Source: an uncultured Campylobacter sp. (GTDB lineage Bacteria; Campylobacterota; Campylobacteria; Campylobacterales; Campylobacteraceae). From it: a stretch of 20,542 nt of DNA. The notes beneath the pieces are model-generated. The model was not told the origin of the DNA. It worked only from the letters and a program-made list of their open reading frames with translations, and did not search any database. The translations under genes and the position numbers were made by a program. The stretch is taken from positions 1-20,542 of the forward strand of contig NZ_CALIBF010000107.1 of NCBI RefSeq assembly GCF_938045465.1, given 5' to 3'. The first letter of the stretch is position 1, and every line of letters starts with the position of its first letter. This document shows positions 14,837 through 20,542 of the stretch, in pieces.

Positions 14837-15159
14837 GATCGCTCCTTTTGTTAAATTTGCCGCTCGAATTTTACTGCGTTTCGGCTAAATTTACGGATAT
14901 TTTGTCTGATATTTTGCGGCGTTTTACGCGCTCAGTCGCCGCAAGCGCAAATCGGGCTTTTAAAATTTAGCCGATTTTGGTTGTGATACACACGCGGCGG
15001 CGCGAGCGCATATTTGAAAAAAGTATGATAATTTTAAGTAGAAAAATGCGTAAAATTTTACGACTAAAATTTTGCTATCTTACAATCTCTTTGCTATATT
15101 TTTTAGAAATTTACAGTTTTAAATTTAGCTCGCCGCAAAGAGTAAAATTTTAGCGATAC
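14837..15159. other. Spacer between the SMI1-like gene and the LRR gene
   Basis: Nothing recognisable is seen. The stretch is AT-rich (AAATTT words) with a GC-rich patch near 14990-15010. No ORF, strong hairpin or convincing minus-strand promoter for the SMI1-like gene could be made out beyond its ribosome site at about 14841-14847. Confidence 0.4.
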
Positions 15160-16020
15160 CTATAAATTTAAAATTTCCCGCGCCTTTTGCTTGCACGCCT
15201 CAAATTTTTGCTCAAACTCCGCGCGTCTTTGCAGCTCATTTTTCGCCCCCGTTTTTGTGTATCCCGAGCCTCGCCCTAGAAAATATACATAGCCGGTATC
15301 TTTAAACTCCACAGCAAGCGGCATTTGCGCGCCCTCTACCCCCTCGCAAATAAGCTGCGCAAGCGCGTACTCCTCCAGCGCAAAGGCGTGCGGATACAGA
15401 CTTATCTTTTTTAAATTTTTAAGAGCGGCGAGCGGCAAAAGCGCCGGATATGGGGCCTTGCACTTTATCCAGGTTAGTTTTAGCACTTCAAGACCCGTTA
15501 GACCTTTTAGAAACTCGAAATCTGCAATCGGCTGATCCCAATCCAGCGTGCCGCTAATGCACAGATATCTCAGCGAGGCTATGCCGCTAAGTCCCGAAAA
15601 ATCGATCACTCTGCGTAAATTTTCAAAATGCGCCGATCTTAAGCTTTTCAGCTCACGCAGAGGCGAAAGATCACAAAATCCCGATACGTATTCCAAAACG
15701 AGCTCCTGCAAAAGCGGCAGTTCGGCCAGAAAATCGATATTTTTTACTTGAACTCTCGTAATGCGCAGACGCTTAAGCTGCCTAAGTCTCCGTAGCGCGG
15801 CGATCTGCTCCTTGCTCGGAAGATGTAGGGTAAGCTCCTGCAGATCCCCGCACTCAAAAATCTGCTCCCAAAAAGGAGTATCCGCCCCTATTGTAGCGAT
15901 CTGCAAGCTTTGCTTATCCGCCACGGGGCCGTTTAGCGCAAATGCGAAACGCTCTCGGTTGGGCACCATCGCCCAGTAATCGTCCTTTCGATCTAGCAGA
16001 TCCGCAAAGTGGTGTATCAT
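15160..16020 (-). CDS. Leucine-rich repeat protein
   Basis: This protein of 286 residues carries irregular leucine-rich repeats. The start is placed at ATG 16020 (MIHHFADLLDRKDDYW) because CGGAGA lies just upstream; the longer frame to 16068 would need a TTG without a ribosome site. After a short N-terminal segment ending in FAFALNGPVADKQSLQI, repeats of about 22-25 residues run from about residue 60 to 215, for example LQELTLHLPSKEQIAALRRL, LRQLKRLRITRVQVKNIDFL, LRELKSLRSAHFENLRRV and LTGLEVLKLTWIKC. A C-terminal basic helical tail (QRRAEFEQKFEACKQKAREI) follows. There is no signal peptide or membrane segment, so it is probably cytoplasmic and acts by protein binding. Its position beside an SMI1-like gene suggests an immunity or cassette gene, without proof. 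Confidence 0.8.
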   Translation of the reverse strand: MIHHFADLLDRKDDYWAMVPNRERFAFALNGPVADKQSLQIATIGADTPFWEQIFECGDLQELTLHLPSKEQIAALRRLRQLKRLRITRVQVKNIDFLAELPLLQELVLEYVSGFCDLSPLRELKSLRSAHFENLRRVIDFSGLSGIASLRYLCISGTLDWDQPIADFEFLKGLTGLEVLKLTWIKCKAPYPALLPLAALKNLKKISLYPHAFALEEYALAQLICEGVEGAQMPLAVEFKDTGYVYFLGRGSGYTKTGAKNELQRRAEFEQKFEACKQKAREILNL

Positions 16021-16204
16021 TTGCAATCTCCGTTTTTGAAATTTTAAAGTGCGAATTTTATCGCGCAAGCGGTTACGCCAAATTTAAGTCCATCTATCGA
16101 GCTCGCAAAACTTCTTTTCAAACTATGCTGCCATAAAATTTAGGCTCGCCGCGGCTCATCCCGCAAATGTCTCCACCGTTACAATAGCTCACCGCGGTAG
16201 CCTG

Positions 16205-16257
16205 CGAATTTAAGCCCGCCGAATTTAAGCCAGGCGGGCTCCAGTCGAATTTAAGCC
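16205..16257. repeat. Three 12-bp direct repeats with an internal hairpin
   Basis: Three exact copies of CGAATTTAAGCC stand with start-to-start spacings of 15 and 26 bases. The second copy lies in the loop of an 8-bp perfect stem (AGCCCGCC/GGCGGGCT, 12-base loop). The spacing is irregular, so this is not a simple tandem array. It could be a binding-site cluster or chance in a GAATTTAA-rich genome. Confidence 0.5.
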
Positions 16258-16311
16258 GCACAAGCTTTTGTTAAATCAAGCCCACGTACTCTGAATTTTA
16301 CAAATTTCGCC

Positions 16312-16329
16312 GCCGTCTGATTGGACGGC
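16312..16329 (-). terminator. Hairpin after the phosphatase gene
   Basis: GCCGTC and GACGGC form a 6-bp stem with a 6-base loop, 11 bases past the stop of the minus-strand phosphatase gene. AAATTT segments flank it. No T-tract is present, so its strength as a terminator is doubtful. Confidence 0.4.
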
Positions 16330-16339
16330 AAAATTTCGT

Positions 16340-17026
16340 CTAAATTCCAAGCTCGGCTCTTACGAGCGCTTCGTTTTGCGGCGTCAAAAAGCCCGCGATA
16401 TCCTGCCACATCGAGTGAAAGCCGTATCCGTCATCTATCATCTCGCTGCGCGCGGCGTCCAGGCTCCAGCCCTGATAGATCACGCGGTACATCGCCACCA
16501 CAAGTCCCGTGCGATCGGCTCCGTGATAGCAGTGCACGAGCACGGCGCCCTCCTTTTGGCGCTCGCGAATGGTGCGCAAAACGTCCGCGATCTGCGCGGG
16601 CTTTATCTCCCAGCTTTGAAGCGGCTTGTTCGCGAGCCAAAATTGATCCCCAAACGCCCTTTTATCGCCGCCTCTACTAAAATGGCGCAGATTTACGATG
16701 CTTTTGATGCCAAGCTCGTGCAGCTTCGCGGCGTCGCTCCCGTCAAGCTGAGCGCTGCGAAACAGCAGCTCGTCCACGCGGTAAAAATTTTTCGCTTCGT
16801 CAATGAGGGTCGCTTTTTGCGATGAGTTTGAGTTTGTGCCGCACGCTGCGGTATCTACGCTCTTAAAATGCGCATGTTGAAATTTGATGTCTTTTGCATC
16901 TGCGAGATTTAGCCCTGAGCCGCTTGTTTTTCTAAAATTTATGGAATTCGTATCTGTCGCGAGCTCGGCGTTTACGCTCGTTGCAAAGAAAAGCGCGGCT
17001 GCTAGCGCAAGGGTTTTAAATTTCAA
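16340..17026 (-). CDS. Exported dual-specificity/tyrosine phosphatase-like protein
   Basis: This 228-residue protein has a signal peptide (MKFKTLALAAALFFATSVNA, cleavage near residue 20) and a cysteine-dependent phosphatase domain. The P-loop is HCYHGADRTG (165-174), with nucleophile C166 and R172 in the CX5R pattern. Upstream are the family landmarks DELLFRSAQLDG (85-96), GIKSIVNLRH (106-115), and downstream VVAMYRVIYQGWSLDAARSEM. It would act in the periplasm on phosphotyrosine or inositol phosphate-type substrates; the substrate is unknown. The start is TTG at 17026, supported by AAAGGA six bases upstream; the ATG at 17033 opens another frame that stops after five codons. No linked kinase is present. 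Confidence 0.85.
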   Translation of the reverse strand: MKFKTLALAAALFFATSVNAELATDTNSINFRKTSGSGLNLADAKDIKFQHAHFKSVDTAACGTNSNSSQKATLIDEAKNFYRVDELLFRSAQLDGSDAAKLHELGIKSIVNLRHFSRGGDKRAFGDQFWLANKPLQSWEIKPAQIADVLRTIRERQKEGAVLVHCYHGADRTGLVVAMYRVIYQGWSLDAARSEMIDDGYGFHSMWQDIAGFLTPQNEALVRAELGI

Positions 17027-17450
17027 ATTTCATCCTTTAAATTTGGCTAAATTTTATGATTTTTGTAAAAATTTGACGCCAGACGGGTCAAAATGCAAAA
17101 TAGCAAGCGCGTCTAAATTTAACGTAAAATTTGAGCGTCAAGGCCACCCAGATCGCTGATAAATTTTACCGCGAGCCCGCAAGCCGAGCCGCAAAAATTA
17201 AAATTTCGTTTTAAAAATTTCCCCGTTCCCGCCCTCGGTATCGCTAGATCAGCATTAGGTAGTTACATTGCGCAGTCACATTGCCCCTGTAAATTTACTG
17301 AAAATAAATCGTAAAAGGGGTGCGCCCGTTTCCGCGAGCGCTGCCATAAACCTGCTTCGCAGGTGAGTTTTGTACTCGCCCCTTGCGATACTTACCCGAA
17401 ATTTTATTTTTCGCGAAATCCTTTCAAATTTCGCCGCTAAATTTGACGCT
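17027..17450. other. Spacer between the lipoprotein operon and the phosphatase gene
   Basis: No ORF is supported. The main feature is the three-hairpin structure at 17315-17384, described separately. The remainder is AAATTT-rich with GC-rich patches and no recognisable tRNA. A promoter for the phosphatase gene could not be assigned. Confidence 0.4.
17315..17384 (-). ncRNA. Compact three-hairpin structured element
   Basis: An outer stem AAGGGG (17315-17320) with CCCCTT (17379-17384) encloses three hairpins. GCGCCCG (17322-17328) pairs with CGAGCGC (17335-17341), with one G-T wobble. ACCTGC (17350-17355) pairs perfectly with GCAGGT (17359-17364). GAGT (17365-17368) pairs with ACTC (17374-17377). 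Read on the minus strand, it is followed by TTTTACG, giving a short U-tail, and it lies 66 bases past the end of the lipoprotein operon. It could be that operon's terminator, a small RNA or a small mobile palindromic element. No known RNA family was recognised; it is not a tRNA. Confidence 0.45.
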
Positions 17451-17906
17451 TTAGTTGGTCAGATCGGTCTGCCAGTTAGCGCCTTGCAGCGTCGTGTCAA
17501 GCTGCCTGATCTGTCTAGCTAGCTCGTCCACCTGCTTTTGCAGCGCCGCGACATCGACCGTGCTTAAAATTTTAATCTCGCTGCGCGAATAAATTTCCAC
17601 CTTTTGAGCGGCAGCTTGCGCGAAAGCCCGCAATGCGCCCGCTTTTAGCGTGAGTACATCGCGCTTGGCGATCAGCTCGGTTAGGCTCTTGCCTTCCGCT
17701 TTTGCGGTGCAGTTGGTTAAATTTATCCGAACGATTAGGCGCTCAAGCTCGCTTGTGAGCGCGTCTAGCTCGGCTAGCAGCGCCTTTGGCTCTTCGCTAG
17801 GATCCTCGCCCTCTTGCACCTTCGCGTTGTCCGCGAGCCTTGATTTTAGCTGCTCGATGCGTTTTTGTATATCTGCGCGCAGTATCAGCGCCTCGGCTAG
17901 TTTCAT
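17451..17906 (-). CDS. DIP1984 family protein
   Basis: This 151-residue protein has the typical DIP1984-family pattern, sometimes called septicolysin-like: MKLAEALILRADIQKRIEQL at the N-terminus, NAKVQEGEDPSEEPKALL (27-44), RINLTNCTAKAEG (60-72), LIAKRDVL (78-85), YSRSEIKILSTVDV (106-119) and a C-terminal LQKQVDELARQIRQLD helix ending in NWQTDL. It is almost wholly helical, with coiled-coil character and no signal peptide, so it should be cytoplasmic. AAAAGGAC precedes the ATG, and the gene is 18 bp after the DUF799 lipoprotein gene, making it the last gene of that unit. The function of the family is not established. Confidence 0.88.
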   Translation of the reverse strand: MKLAEALILRADIQKRIEQLKSRLADNAKVQEGEDPSEEPKALLAELDALTSELERLIVRINLTNCTAKAEGKSLTELIAKRDVLTLKAGALRAFAQAAAQKVEIYSRSEIKILSTVDVAALQKQVDELARQIRQLDTTLQGANWQTDLTN

Positions 17907-17924
17907 TTTCGTCCTTTTAAAAAT

Positions 17925-18605
17925 TTATTTGCCGCCGCCAAGCTGCCTATCCTGACCGTAATGCGGCGAATACGGACCGTATAGTAAGCAGTTATTGCAG
18001 TTCTGCCCCAAAAGTATCGCATCCGCGCTTGCAGAAAGCTTGTATCCCGCATCGGTGATCGTATCGCCAACCTGCTTAATGACAGCGGAGATCAGCATAC
18101 CCACGAGATTGTTACCGCCTCCGCCCGAGTCGTCGCTGACCTGCGCCGAGCCCTCCCAGAGCGTCGCGCCGCTTCGCAAATCCACAAGTTTGGCATTGAC
18201 CGCCACTACGTTCGTGCTTTTGATAAGCATATACGAAGTGCCGTATTTGACGACGTTCAGATACAGCACGGCGTCTGCGCCGAAAATCTGTCTTAGCTTG
18301 TGCGCGGAGACATTTTGGATGTCGCTAGCCTCGTAAATTCCGTTATTTTTGAAGGTCTCATGCACGAGTGCCGGATCAAATACATAATACCCCGCTTCGC
18401 TTAGCGGATAGATCGCGTTGGCAAGCACGGCAGCACTTGCGTCCACTTCGGTCGTTTCGTTTGTCGGCATTAGCACCAAAATCGATCGAGGCTTAGCCTG
18501 CTGAAGCGCCGAGTAGTCATAAATTTCAGGCTCACTTAGAGCGCACGCATTAAAAAACAGCGCCACGAATACGCTAAAAATCGCTATTTGAGCTTTATTT
18601 TTCAT
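17925..18605 (-). CDS. DUF799 / GNA1162-family lipoprotein
   Basis: This 226-residue outer- or inner-membrane lipoprotein has the signal peptide MKNKAQIAIFSVFVALFFNA and lipidated C21 (lipobox FNAC). The mature protein carries the DUF799 domain: PRSILVLMPTNETTEVDASA (39-58), YPLSEAGYYVFDPALVHETF, the HKLRQIFGADAVLYLNVVKYG segment, LVDLRSGATLWEGSAQVSDDSGGGG, and a long C-terminal end with paired cysteines QNCNNC. GNA1162 of Neisseria meningitidis is the reference member. Its ATG overlaps the stop of the DUF4810 gene by four bases, so the two are translationally coupled. In other genomes these sit with a CsgG-like gene, as here, and are thought to build an envelope complex. The exact role is not established. 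Confidence 0.9.
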   Translation of the reverse strand: MKNKAQIAIFSVFVALFFNACALSEPEIYDYSALQQAKPRSILVLMPTNETTEVDASAAVLANAIYPLSEAGYYVFDPALVHETFKNNGIYEASDIQNVSAHKLRQIFGADAVLYLNVVKYGTSYMLIKSTNVVAVNAKLVDLRSGATLWEGSAQVSDDSGGGGNNLVGMLISAVIKQVGDTITDAGYKLSASADAILLGQNCNNCLLYGPYSPHYGQDRQLGGGK

Positions 18606-19096
18606 TTTTTAGCCTTTTTATTCGTTTTGCCGCCCTGTTTCGCGGCAGCTTTGCCTTGCTTCGCAGAGGCTATTTTGGCGACTTCGCGTTCGCTTGATCC
18701 TTGGACTTTATCAGCGCCCGGCTTGGCCGCAGCCTCCGCTTTTTTAAGCGCGGCCGGGTTTGTAACGAAGGTTAAAAACGGCTTTGATTCAGGGAAAGCC
18801 TGAGCTTCTTTTTCAAAGTTCTCTCTCGCCCTCGTGCCGTTGCCCGCGCTTAGATACAAAAGCCCCAGATGCGAATAAAGCCCCGGCGGGACTTTGAGTC
18901 CCTTTTCGTATGCCTTTTGGATAGATTTTTCAAGCGCTTCGATCTGCTCGCCTACGTCGCCTTCCTGCTTTAGATACTGATAGGTCGAGTCCGTGTAGCT
19001 GCCGTCCCAGTAATAAATTTGATTCCGCGTCCCGCCGCCGCAGCCGCAAAAGATCACGGCCGCAGCAGCAAGAGCAAGAGCGCCACTTGCTTTCAA
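18602..19096 (-). CDS. DUF4810 family lipoprotein
   Basis: This 164-residue lipoprotein has a signal peptide ending in a lipobox (VIFCGC, lipidated C19). After GGGTRNQIYYWDGSYTDSTY comes the DUF4810 core, with YQYLKQEGDVGEQIEALEKS and a TPR-like helical pair, GLYSHLGLLYLSAGNGTRAR then ENFEKEAQAFPESKPFLTF. The last 45 residues are a low-complexity Ala/Lys-rich tail (KQGKAAAKQGGKTNKKAKK), longer than usual, which could touch peptidoglycan or the periplasmic face. The start is TTG at 19096; AAGGAT upstream overlaps the stop of the CsgG-like gene. The end overlaps the DUF799 gene by four bases. It is the middle gene of a lipoprotein trio. Confidence 0.88.
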   Translation of the reverse strand: MKASGALALAAAAVIFCGCGGGTRNQIYYWDGSYTDSTYQYLKQEGDVGEQIEALEKSIQKAYEKGLKVPPGLYSHLGLLYLSAGNGTRARENFEKEAQAFPESKPFLTFVTNPAALKKAEAAAKPGADKVQGSSEREVAKIASAKQGKAAAKQGGKTNKKAKK

Positions 19097-19105
19097 ATTT
19101 TATCC

Positions 19106-19783
19106 TTATCTTAGTTTAAACGCGCCGTTTTCAAGGCCGTTTACGAGATTATTGACCGCTTCGATGATCGCCAGGCTTAGCACCTTGCCGTTTAGCGTCG
19201 AATCATAGCCCGCAGTGCCGCCGAAACCTAGCACTTCTCGATTTGATAGCTCATACTCGCCCGCGCCCTGAGTCGAAAAGACCACCTCGGACGTTCTGAC
19301 GTCAACGATGTTTAAATTTACTTTAGAATACGCGGTTTGGGTCTTTCCTTTGCCCAAAATTCCAAACAGCTGATGATCTCCGGTCGTCTTGCGGCCAAAC
19401 TCAGTCACGTCGCCGGTGATAACGTATCTGGCGCCTTTTAAGTTTTGTGCGCTTTTGGAGATTGCGCTTTCCTCTTTGATGGCGCGCATATTCGTGCGAT
19501 CAAGCACCGAGAAGCGTCCTGTTTGCTGTAAGCTTGAGATTAAAATCGTCTGCGCTTGGTTGCCCAGTCTATCCTCGCCGTCGGAGAACACGCCGTTGTT
19601 GTAAGAGGATTGGTTGTTAAAGCGTCCTACCGACACGGCGATCCGCTCGCCAGAGTAGTTGGTGTTTAAACTCGCTACCGTAGGGGTTTGCACTACGCGA
19701 GAGCTCTCTTTCGCGCATCCGCTAAATAGCGCCAGCACCGAAGCTGCAATAACGGCAGCCGATATGGTTTTTTTGAAATTCAT
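19106..19783 (-). CDS. CsgG/HfaB-family lipoprotein
   Basis: This 225-residue lipoprotein has the signal MNFKKTISAAVIAASVLALFS with lipobox LFSGC (C23). The CsgG domain fills the rest: ERIAVSVGRFNNQSSY, LGNQAQTILISSLQQTGRFS, VLDRTNMRAIKEESAISKSA, ARYVITGDVTEFG, VNLNIVDVRTSEVVFSTQGAG and a C-terminal NGKVLSLAIIEAVNNLVNGL helix. CsgG itself forms a curli-exporting outer-membrane pore, but here no curli genes are linked, and members in this trio context more likely form an envelope complex with DUF4810 and DUF799 proteins. AAGGAG precedes the ATG at 19783. It heads the operon of four genes. Confidence 0.92.
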   Translation of the reverse strand: MNFKKTISAAVIAASVLALFSGCAKESSRVVQTPTVASLNTNYSGERIAVSVGRFNNQSSYNNGVFSDGEDRLGNQAQTILISSLQQTGRFSVLDRTNMRAIKEESAISKSAQNLKGARYVITGDVTEFGRKTTGDHQLFGILGKGKTQTAYSKVNLNIVDVRTSEVVFSTQGAGEYELSNREVLGFGGTAGYDSTLNGKVLSLAIIEAVNNLVNGLENGAFKLR

Positions 19784-19811
19784 TCTTTACTCCTTAAGAA
19801 AAATTTTCCGT

Positions 19812-19817
19812 ATGATA
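19812..19817 (-). promoter_or_regulatory. Possible extended -10 box of the lipoprotein operon
   Basis: On the minus strand TGCTATCAT reads as an extended -10 (TATCAT, one mismatch from TATAAT) 29 bases before the CsgG-like start codon. A poly-T stretch lies upstream, as in Campylobacter promoters. No good -35 box is seen. Confidence 0.4.
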
Positions 19818-20209
19818 GCAAGAAATTCTTAAAAAAACGGATACGATTTGTTTCAAATTTAATTAATTTGCCTTAAAATACGCCATGTCAAAATCGCGGA
19901 AATTTGATAAAGATCGCGCGAACGGCGGCGTCACTTTAAAGTAAGCAAATTTTAAAAGAGGCTTGCCGATGCGAAGCCGCTTTTAAAAAGCTTATAAAAA
20001 AACCGCGCGCAGCTCTGCCTCAATTTAAATTAAACTCATCCGGTTGCGCTGAAATTTAGGGAAGTTTAAACGATATGTTTTTAAAATTCGGCTCATATTT
20101 TGCAAGGCGAAGCGCGCGCATTCAAATCCTGCGAAATTTTAAAATTTAAGAGGGGGCAGTCCGGATCGATCTTAAAAACGATAGAAGTTCAAATTTGAAA
20201 GGATCTCAT
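19818..20209. other. Divergent spacer with an orphan hairpin
   Basis: The region separates the minus-strand lipoprotein operon from the plus-strand membrane protein gene. No ORF is supported. TTTTAAAAG (19950-19958) and CTTTTAAAA (19980-19988) with inner GGCTT/AAGCC form a strong hairpin around GCCGATGCG. AAAGGAT at about 20198-20204 is the ribosome site of the downstream gene. Confidence 0.45.
19950..19988. terminator. Orphan terminator-like hairpin in a divergent spacer
   Basis: The outer stem TTTTAAAAG/CTTTTAAAA and inner stem GGCTT (19960-19964)/AAGCC (19974-19978), separated by one A-G mismatch, enclose a 9-base loop. The A/T arms make it look like a bidirectional terminator, yet no annotated gene ends here on either strand. 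Confidence 0.45.
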
Positions 20210-20542
20210 ATGCCAAAAAGCTACTTTAAAAATTTATACGCGGATTTGCGCGCAGGCAGGCTGCTGCTGCATCCGATTTTGGTGACGGCGGCATTCTTGG
20301 CGGCGCGCCGGCTTTGCTACTTTATAATTTTTCATTTTATTTTCGATCGCTGGTATGGCTGGGATTTCGTAGGAGAAGGGATATTCGTATTTATGCTTGA
20401 GTTCACGTGCTGCGCCTATTTTATCACTACTTGCACGCATTTTTTGCTCGTGCGAAAGATCAAATACTCTTTTGCGCTTATATGGGCGGCGCTTGCGGTT
20501 TTGCTCGTCGCAGCGTGCTTTTTGGGATATTATCGCGTAGAT
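20210..20542 (+). CDS. Multi-spanning membrane protein, N-terminal part (partial)
   Basis: An open frame of 111 codons runs from ATG at 20210 to the window edge without a stop. AAAGGAT lies eight bases upstream. It begins MPKSYFKNLYADLRAGRLLL, a basic amphipathic start, then three hydrophobic segments: about residues 20-45 (HPILVTAAFLAARRLCYFII), 58-82 (GIFVFMLEFTCCAYFITTCT) and 88-108 (SFALIWAALAVLLVAACFLG). Aromatic and cysteine residues are frequent. This is typical of the N-terminal membrane part of a larger protein, such as an alkaline-phosphatase-superfamily transferase, but no diagnostic motif lies within the window, so no family is assigned. Confidence 0.65.
   Translation, partial: MPKSYFKNLYADLRAGRLLLHPILVTAAFLAARRLCYFIIFHFIFDRWYGWDFVGEGIFVFMLEFTCCAYFITTCTHFLLVRKIKYSFALIWAALAVLLVAACFLGYYRVD

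Larger units (their letters stand above)
16021..16339. other. Spacer with direct repeats and hairpins
   Basis: No gene is supported. CGAATTTAAGCC occurs three times, at 16205-16216, 16220-16231 and 16246-16257. Around the middle copy AGCCCGCC (16213-16220) pairs with GGCGGGCT (16233-16240). Close to the end of the phosphatase gene, GCCGTC (16312-16317) pairs with GACGGC (16324-16329), flanked by AAATTT on both sides; this is the likely 3' hairpin of that minus-strand gene. Confidence 0.5.

Noticed and set aside
16376..16825. 149-codon plus-strand frame opposite the phosphatase gene
   Set aside because: The opposite strand holds an intact signal peptide and CX5R motif; this frame has none.
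17315..17384. tRNA gene
   Set aside because: Arm lengths and loops do not fit: the central hairpin has a three-base loop, there is no TTC-type T-loop and no CCA-compatible acceptor end.

Overview
The window looks like chromosomal DNA of a Campylobacter, probably one of the oral, less AT-rich species (C. gracilis, C. rectus or C. showae type). This is inferred from gene content: a PEB4-type chaperone, an aspA-dcuA pair, Campylobacter-style promoters with a T-rich stretch before TATAAT, and AAATTT-rich spacers around genes with many GCG/CGC codons. No rRNA, tRNA, insertion sequence or CRISPR array was recognised.

Layout. (1) 1-842: start of a response regulator on the minus strand, translationally coupled to a small exported Met/Lys/His-rich protein. 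The likely promoter carries a tandem 11-bp repeat. (2) 843-5760, minus strand: valS, an unlisted 48-residue membrane protein, meso-diaminopimelate dehydrogenase (ddh) and metN, with gaps of only 41-58 bp. (3) 5815-12708, plus strand: a near-consensus sigma-70 promoter and metQ, then the periplasmic PPIase peb4, a DedA membrane protein, aspA, dcuA and an NAD(P)H-dependent flavin oxidoreductase. AspA and DcuA together support aspartate/fumarate anaerobic metabolism.

(4) 12709-16339: an accessory-looking region. About 1.4 kb of decayed minus-strand coding sequence ends in a good minus-strand terminator. It is followed by a frameshifted SMI1/KNR4-like gene and a leucine-rich-repeat protein. Both intact families are often found among immunity or orphan cassette genes, but no toxin is seen. 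(5) 16340-17026: an exported cysteine-dependent tyrosine phosphatase-like protein. A 424-bp spacer follows, holding a compact three-hairpin structure.

(6) 17451-19783, minus strand: a tight operon of three lipoproteins (CsgG family, DUF4810, DUF799/GNA1162) plus a DIP1984-family protein. (7) 19784-20542: a divergent spacer with an orphan hairpin, then the start of an unrecognised multi-spanning membrane protein that runs off the window.

The items most worth a second look are the tandem-repeat promoter of the small protein/regulator unit, the 48-residue membrane protein, the split methionine importer (metN and metQ apart, no metI), the decayed immunity-like region, and the three-hairpin element near 17.35 kb. 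No clearly new defence or mobile system was found.
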